Below, piece after piece: positions 59,101-64,000 of a DNA stretch of 64,000 nt. This DNA is from Aotearoamyces nothofagi (lineage: Eukaryota > Ascomycota > Leotiomycetes > Leotiales > Tympanidaceae), in NCBI GenBank assembly GCA_015345905.1, contig JADDTR010000006.1, positions 990,146 through 1,054,145 of the forward strand, read 5' to 3'. Every line of letters starts with the position of its first letter. Position 1 is the first letter of the stretch. Made by a program: the position numbers and the translations under genes. The notes under the pieces were generated by a model, which did not search any database, had not been told where the DNA came from, and saw only the letters and a list, made by a program, of their open reading frames with translations.

Positions 59101-59792
59101 TGCATACGAATCATTGACGAGCATAGGCCCTAGTAACAGGATAGATGTTAAGCTCATTGTGTAATCTGGAAAGGCCTGAACGATGGTTTCATTCGCAGTG
59201 GGATCCCCGGGATCTTGGCTTGTCGTTTGAGAGTATGTGAGATTCGGATAAAGCGTTGTCGGATAGCCAGCACCGGGGTCACCTAGCAGGACAGCCTTAT
59301 AATACATTAGTATAGCAACAATAGCAATCTTTACCAGCAACTTACAGTTCCATTGGGATAGCTATAAGGCAGTGTGACCGTTGCCATTGTATCGCTGGTG
59401 ATGTTGAGCAATCCATGTGTGTCACCCGTGTCATTTCTTGGGTAAACGATGACCTGCATGAGAGGAGCATAGCCAACACTTCCAAGTGCGGATTGGATAT
59501 CGGTGATAGCACGGGACCAGTTACTATTGGTATTATTGCCTCGGTAGAACCTCTGGAGTGCTGACTGTAGGAGAATGCGTGTAACTATCGTGCTGCAGGT
59601 AGAGGAAAGCAGTTCGAGGTCGGCAGTTACTTGAGCGGCTTTGAGAGAAGCTGTGAGCGAGAGATCTTGGGATTTGATATTGACCACAAAGTTGTAATTG
59701 TTTATCCACACTGCGATTGAGACGACCGCCAACGCCAGGAGGGAAGTAACTACCACCAGCAGCCCAAGCTGCTCTCTGATACCTATCCTCAT
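56187..59792 (-). CDS. SLN1: Hybrid histidine kinase, Sln1/TcsB type (osmosensor)
   Basis: Four exons: 59792-59346, 59295-56696, 56650-56527 and 56480-56187; 1154 aa. N-terminal membrane segment (about residues 7-32), a large extracellular sensor with many Asn-x-Thr/Ser sites, then a second membrane segment ([20 protein letters not shown]) and a HAMP-like linker (PIRRLRDA ... [15 protein letters not shown]). His[21 protein letters not shown] with phosphorylated H574. ATPase boxes N ([15 protein letters not shown]), G1 (DSGPGIP), F and G2 ([12 protein letters not shown]). Receiver domain spread over three exons: [25 protein letters not shown] with phospho-acceptor D1055, and MFLSKPI with conserved Lys about 1105. 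In yeast this signals through Ypd1/Ssk1 to the Hog1 MAP kinase pathway; the filamentous equivalents are group VI kinases. The family role is known; the role in this species is inferred. Confidence 0.96.
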
Positions 59793-62273
59793 GCCGATTC
59801 AGGTCTCAGGGACGGCGTTAAGTCTGTGTATTCTCCTCCTCCCATCCCCGGTGTCTTGCCGATGTTCGAGGTTGCGCGAGGATATGGAGATTGCAGCATA
59901 AGCTACAATAAGTAGGCGCTTCTACGGATCCAGACTGCGCATGTTGTGTGAAGTTGACGGCGACGAGTGCTCGTTCCGGCGATCCCACAGGCTGAAGTGA
60001 TGCGTCCGAGGTCTGTTAGATGCTGTAGCTTGAGGCGGATGATCGACAATCGACAATCGATAATCGCAAAGCTGTAGTTGTCTGTGCACAAACGTAGGGT
60101 GAATGCTTGAAGGTCGCAGGAACCATTGTAGGCAGCAGCAACAACGCGGTAGACGGACTTGAGCAGGATGAGAGGATATCTGTCAGCGAAGGGATCCAAC
60201 GCCAGAGGGTGGAGTGGTCGTCGAAAGCTCTGCTGGATGTCTCCCAATGGTCCGTCGTCAATGGCCCGAGCCGGCCAAAACCTCAGCACGCGAGCAAGGG
60301 TCGACAAGACAGCTTAGGGAGTTGACAGCCGAGCTGCGCAAGCCAGGTGCTATACCGGATGGTACTGGATGGTACTGGACTGTAGTGGACTGTACTTTGT
60401 CCTGGAGTGCATTGTACTGTACTGTACTGTCCTGCACTGCGTCGTCCTCCGGAGATGGGCAGTGTGCGAAATTGGCCTGGGGACAGGGGAAGCCAGCACA
60501 GGCACTGTAGGGGCACGGTAGGTACAGAAGTATAGAGTACAGAATAGCACTGCGGAGCACTGCAAAGCACAGAAAGGCCCTGTAAGGCCCTGCAAAGCCC
60601 TGTATAGCACCGGCATTATTGTCGCAATCTAGGATAAAGCGCGAGGGTCTAGATGAGCCGATAACGACAGGGCGACGCGGTTTCTGGGGAGGGGGTGGGG
60701 AGAGCCAGCGGGAGTGGAGCGACGATAGTGCGATTGCGTCCATGCCCAAAAGGCCCAGGGGGTGCCTGTATCACTCGTCAACCCGAGTGCGAGCATTCCA
60801 GTCTGCCGCAGTCTACTCTACTCCAGTCCACTCCCTCCAGTCAGTCCAGTGAGATAATACAGTACTGTACTCGGGGATACTTGCACACCCGCGACGCTCC
60901 GCCACCTCACTGACAAGGCCGAGGCTGTAGCCAGGGAGGCAGTTTACAGTTTATTAATTCTCGCAACTAATTCTCCATGGATCAACTCCTCCGCCTCCTA
61001 ACCACGTGACAAGGCCCTCTTACTTGTCGTGCTTGTATTCGCGGACGACCTCTGAGGATCGGAGCTGCTGTCCTGCACTGCAGTGTACTGTACGCGTAAT
61101 AGATCCCTCTCGTAATAAATCCCTCTCGTAGTAATGAAACGATGGATCCTTGCATCCATTCAGCCGCGCCGCTCCTCGCCCTTCGTCCATGCGTGTAGAG
61201 GATATATTAAACTGACGATGCCCGCTTGTTGAGTTGGAATGCAGCGCTGCTTCGTGCTCTCGCTTGCCTTGCTGATGCTTCTCGGAGGTGCATATGATGC
61301 TACGGGTTGGGCATGCAATGGATGGTATGGACGGCCTCGACGGCGCGGATTACACGGCTGTAATTGGCATCTTCTTTGCTTGTCGCTGATAGTGGTGAAT
61401 GGCGATATGATATCTCATCTATCCATCCTCCCCAATCCTCATACGCGACTCGGCCATCCTCACACCCAGCAGCGACGACTTCCACTCCCGCTTCTACTTC
61501 CATCACTTCCATCTTCCACCACTTGGCACAGACCTGTAACTCGTAACAGCACTCTCGACGCGCGCCGAACGCGCCTGTTTCGTGACAAAACACGGTGGCT
61601 GTAACTCAGCCACCGCCCCTTCATGTCGATTGGACGCATGTTTGCTTGGCCTGCAGCATGATTAAGCATGATTAAGCTTGATTAAGGTTGTCAAGTATGC
61701 TTCTTTCTCGCCTTGCTGCAGTCTCCGCGTTTCACCCCGACTCCATTGGCTGCAGCGACAATGGAGCAAAACGTTGCTTTTCCGGCCATGCACGTTGCCC
61801 TTTCTCGGCACTTCACCTCCCCTTTTCAGGGCCATTCATCGTCGCTATCGCGTCTAAATCCTCCCCGCGACCGCGACATGGTCGTGTTCTGTTGCATAGA
61901 CTTCCCATATCAGTATGCAGTCGCTCGATCGCATCTCGAGAATGACTCACAGAATCAGTCACGTGCTCTACCGTTGCGGCATTAATTCATCCAGGTAGGA
62001 AGACGATGCCTTGGTATAATAAGGCTTTCTATCTTGCTTATGCTTTGTTTCTCCGGTTCTGTTTGCTATGTCCTATTCTGTAATTCGTTACAATCTATCA
62101 ATGTTCTCATCCGAGTTTATAACCATATTCAACTCGAGATACCTTCTTGGCTTATTGCCTTTTATATTATTATACGCACCACAAGCAATTGTTGCGATTT
62201 TATAGTTTTATACCGCAAGAATCGTCAGCTTCGCTGTCTGCTTATAATTTCCATCGGACGTGGCCTGACCCTT
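59793..62273. other. GC-rich gene-poor block with pentamer patches
   Basis: About 2.5 kb between divergent genes, with no supported coding exon. Patches of GTACT/TGGAC-type pentamers at 60355-60440, CCCTGTA/CCCTGCAA-type units at 60575-60605, and GTACTGTAC at 60860-60870 and 61088-61098. Open frames on both strands are low-complexity. The frame of the downstream gene is open back to 62034, but the first reliable start is at 62274. Confidence 0.55.
60355..60440. repeat. Pentamer-period repeat patch
   Basis: GGATGGTACT twice, GGACTGTA twice and CTGTACTGTA units; 5-bp period but imperfect. Confidence 0.75.
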
Positions 62274-63950
62274 ATGGCCTCTTACGACCCAGCCTTTTTT
62301 AGCCTCTGGAGGGATCAACATATTCGAAACCTACTTCTCTCACAGCTGGATGATGTTGCCCTCTGTGCTTTACGTCTCACTTCTTCGGAGTGCTGCTTGT
62401 TTACAACATCGAATCTCTTCATACGAACCCGCTTAACCTTCACTCCAAGTGCCTTGTCAAAACCCTCGCGATTGGAGGCACTGTCTCGGATAGGTCATCA
62501 TATCCAACATCTGACCTTCTCGATGCCTCATACAGACTCGACCTTCTTACCGCCATTACTCAATCCATTGACTGGTCGCGAGCTTACCTTTCTTTACACA
62601 CCTCATACTTCACTTGCATCAGAATCAAATCGTCCAAAGTATGGAACCCAAGAACTGGGCGATGTTCTCACTCAACAATACCCTCCCATCTTTCACGCAG
62701 CCACAAATGTTCCGGCATTTATACGGACCATGGCCTGCATGCCTAACCTTAGGCATCTGACAGTCACATGTCCTGGTCAAGATCCGGCCCACAGATATCG
62801 AAGAGATGCCGTTGATTACGCCATCATGAGTCTTCGCATCGCCATCGAGCGTGCACACCTGATCCGGCTGGAAAAAGTGTCCCTCCATCTCCACGCATCA
62901 GGATTCCTCTATTTTCGTCACATGCCCGGATTCGGAAGCTCACCAGTCGCCGGCCACAGATGGAAACAAATAAAAAAGCTGAACCTTACAGTAGACTCCT
63001 GGGATTTCGAACAATTAGATCATCTCAAGATCATTGACGATTATGTCCGTAGCTTCTCATCGCACCTCGAAAAAGTCAGCTTCACATGGAATGGCCGTCA
63101 AGGACCCTGTCCCTTCACTCTCTACAATGACCCCCTATTCACACCCAAACCCACCAAACTCTTCGGCGAAGTGACATCCCCCATGTCGCCGCTTCCTCCC
63201 TCCCCCAACCGTCCCCCTATGCACTTCCCGAACCTGCGTCACATGCAAGTCCGGAACACATCCATGACAACCGAGCAAGTCACAAGCATAGTCTGCGCGC
63301 ACAGACATACTGTGCGGGACTTCGACTTTGAGAATGTTACCCTGGGGGGTGGGACGTGGGAAGAAGCACTGGAGCCGATGAAGCGCTTAAGTGGGAATGA
63401 GGCGTGGCAATCGAGTCATAGTTTGGCGGATGATGAGGATAGGTATAAAAGCTCGCACGGCCAGGTTGAGTATCCAATGTATCTGGATGAAGTTGTGCCA
63501 GTGCAAAACACGAGGTTGAGGAGGAGGAGAGTCAAGAGGAGGCGGAGGGTGCATATATCTGACGCGGAAGCCCAGATAGAAACTAACGTAAAAGCCGGCG
63601 TAAAGTCTCAGGTAAAAGTTGAAGGAGAAGTGGAAGTTGCATCCTCACCACTAATCCTCCAACCAACAGTCTTCAACCCCGCGATACAAGGTGTGCAACG
63701 AAACTGGAAACAAGAAGCGGCACAGCAGGAATTGGTTGATGATGTGGATATGAGGACGGCGACATTGAGGAGGGCGAGAGAGGCAGTGTTGGCGAGACTT
63801 GGGACGAGGTTTTGTAAGAGTGGCGGTGGGAATGGTAGTAGGGCGAGGGAGGGGTTGAGAGGGTTATTTGGGAGGGGTGGGGGACTAGGGTCTGGGAATG
63901 GGGGAAGTGGCAGTAGGACGCAGTTGGTGCCCTTGATGATTTTTAGGTGA
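62274..63950 (+). CDS. Fungal F-box-like protein
   Basis: 558 aa, single exon. Start chosen at MASYDPAFFSLW (62274). The frame is open further upstream, but that part encodes a hydrophobic stretch without the family look. The N-terminal region (HIRNLLLSQLDDVALCALRL, then TSSECC) resembles the short F-box of Pezizomycotina proteins, followed by leucine-rich-repeat-like segments (MPNLRHLTVTCPGQ; IKKLNLTVDSWDF; FPNLRHMQVRNTSM) that usually hold the substrate. F-box proteins are adaptors for SCF ubiquitin ligases, binding Skp1 with the F-box. The C-terminus is basic, Arg-rich (TRLRRRRVKRRRRVHI), then Gly/Arg-rich, so nuclear location is possible. The F-box itself is a weak match, so the family call is moderate. 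Confidence 0.72.
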   Translation: MASYDPAFFSLWRDQHIRNLLLSQLDDVALCALRLTSSECCLFTTSNLFIRTRLTFTPSALSKPSRLEALSRIGHHIQHLTFSMPHTDSTFLPPLLNPLTGRELTFLYTPHTSLASESNRPKYGTQELGDVLTQQYPPIFHAATNVPAFIRTMACMPNLRHLTVTCPGQDPAHRYRRDAVDYAIMSLRIAIERAHLIRLEKVSLHLHASGFLYFRHMPGFGSSPVAGHRWKQIKKLNLTVDSWDFEQLDHLKIIDDYVRSFSSHLEKVSFTWNGRQGPCPFTLYNDPLFTPKPTKLFGEVTSPMSPLPPSPNRPPMHFPNLRHMQVRNTSMTTEQVTSIVCAHRHTVRDFDFENVTLGGGTWEEALEPMKRLSGNEAWQSSHSLADDEDRYKSSHGQVEYPMYLDEVVPVQNTRLRRRRVKRRRRVHISDAEAQIETNVKAGVKSQVKVEGEVEVASSPLILQPTVFNPAIQGVQRNWKQEAAQQELVDDVDMRTATLRRAREAVLARLGTRFCKSGGGNGSRAREGLRGLFGRGGGLGSGNGGSGSRTQLVPLMIFR

Positions 63951-64000
63951 TTGGCGTTGCTTTTAACCCTAACCCATGGCATCTTTGTATACGTGATGAT

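Noticed and set aside
63960-63975. Telomere-like CCCTAACCC repeat at the right end
   Set aside because: Less than two units; similar single matches occur at about 4897 and 20883, so no telomere or telomere scar is supported.
1-64000. tRNA, rRNA genes and CRISPR arrays
   Set aside because: No B-box-containing tRNA fold, rRNA segment or spaced direct-repeat array was found by eye; a tRNA scan would be decisive.

Overview
The window is nuclear DNA of a filamentous ascomycete (Pezizomycotina). The support is spliced genes with short introns (about 45-285 bp, most 45-90) starting GTAAGT/GTGAGT-like and ending YAG, plus a set of clearly fungal proteins: GH72 glucanosyltransferase, F-BAR/C1/SH3 protein Bzz1, ThrE-like Prm10, a Sln1-type hybrid histidine kinase and Bmt6. 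I cannot fix the class. A DUF3494 ice-binding protein gene would fit a cold-associated lineage (for example within Leotiomycetes), but that is inference.

Layout. 1-1.2 kb: relic of an Argonaute PIWI domain on the minus strand, cut by the left edge. 2.3-3.8 kb: GH72 enzyme (-). 3.8-6.6 kb: gene-poor, microsatellite-rich. 6.6-8.9 kb: BZZ1 (-), divergent from the mRNA-export helicase DBP5 (+, 9.3-11.0 kb). 11-15.9 kb: a 4.9-kb GC-rich, repeat-rich block with no convincing gene. 15.9-17.6 kb: a large, mostly disordered fungal protein (+). 18.5-20.5 kb: tandem repeats, a polypurine ramp, an extremely AT-rich island (probably a RIP-degraded transposon) and an assembly gap (one N) flanked by a 192-bp perfect duplication. 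20.5-22.9 kb: GC-rich, repeat-rich. 22.9-25.8 kb: PRM10-like transporter (+). 25.8-28.3 kb: minisatellites. 28.3-29.0 kb: DUF3494 ice-binding protein (+). 

30-59.8 kb is an ordinary gene-dense segment: orphan membrane protein (-), BUD32 (+), glutamate-cysteine ligase modifier (-), AP-1 sigma (+), MAF1 (+), SNU13 (-), V-ATPase subunit c (+), carboxymuconolactone-decarboxylase-like protein (-), transketolase (+), acidic orphan (-), coiled-coil protein (+), Sac2-type phosphoinositide phosphatase (+), BMT6 (-), C2H2 zinc-finger protein (+), SLN1 hybrid kinase (-). 59.8-62.3 kb is again GC-rich and pentamer-repeat-rich. A probable F-box protein (+) ends the window.

The genes are mainly housekeeping and do not form one pathway or cluster. 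The striking property is compartmentalisation: compact normal gene blocks are separated by long gene-free blocks built from GTACT-like pentamers, minisatellites and polypurine runs, with one AT island. I found no operon, CRISPR array or confident tRNA or rRNA gene. For spliced genes the coordinates run from start codon to stop codon, and exon limits are given in the text; all were read by eye from splice signals and reading frame.
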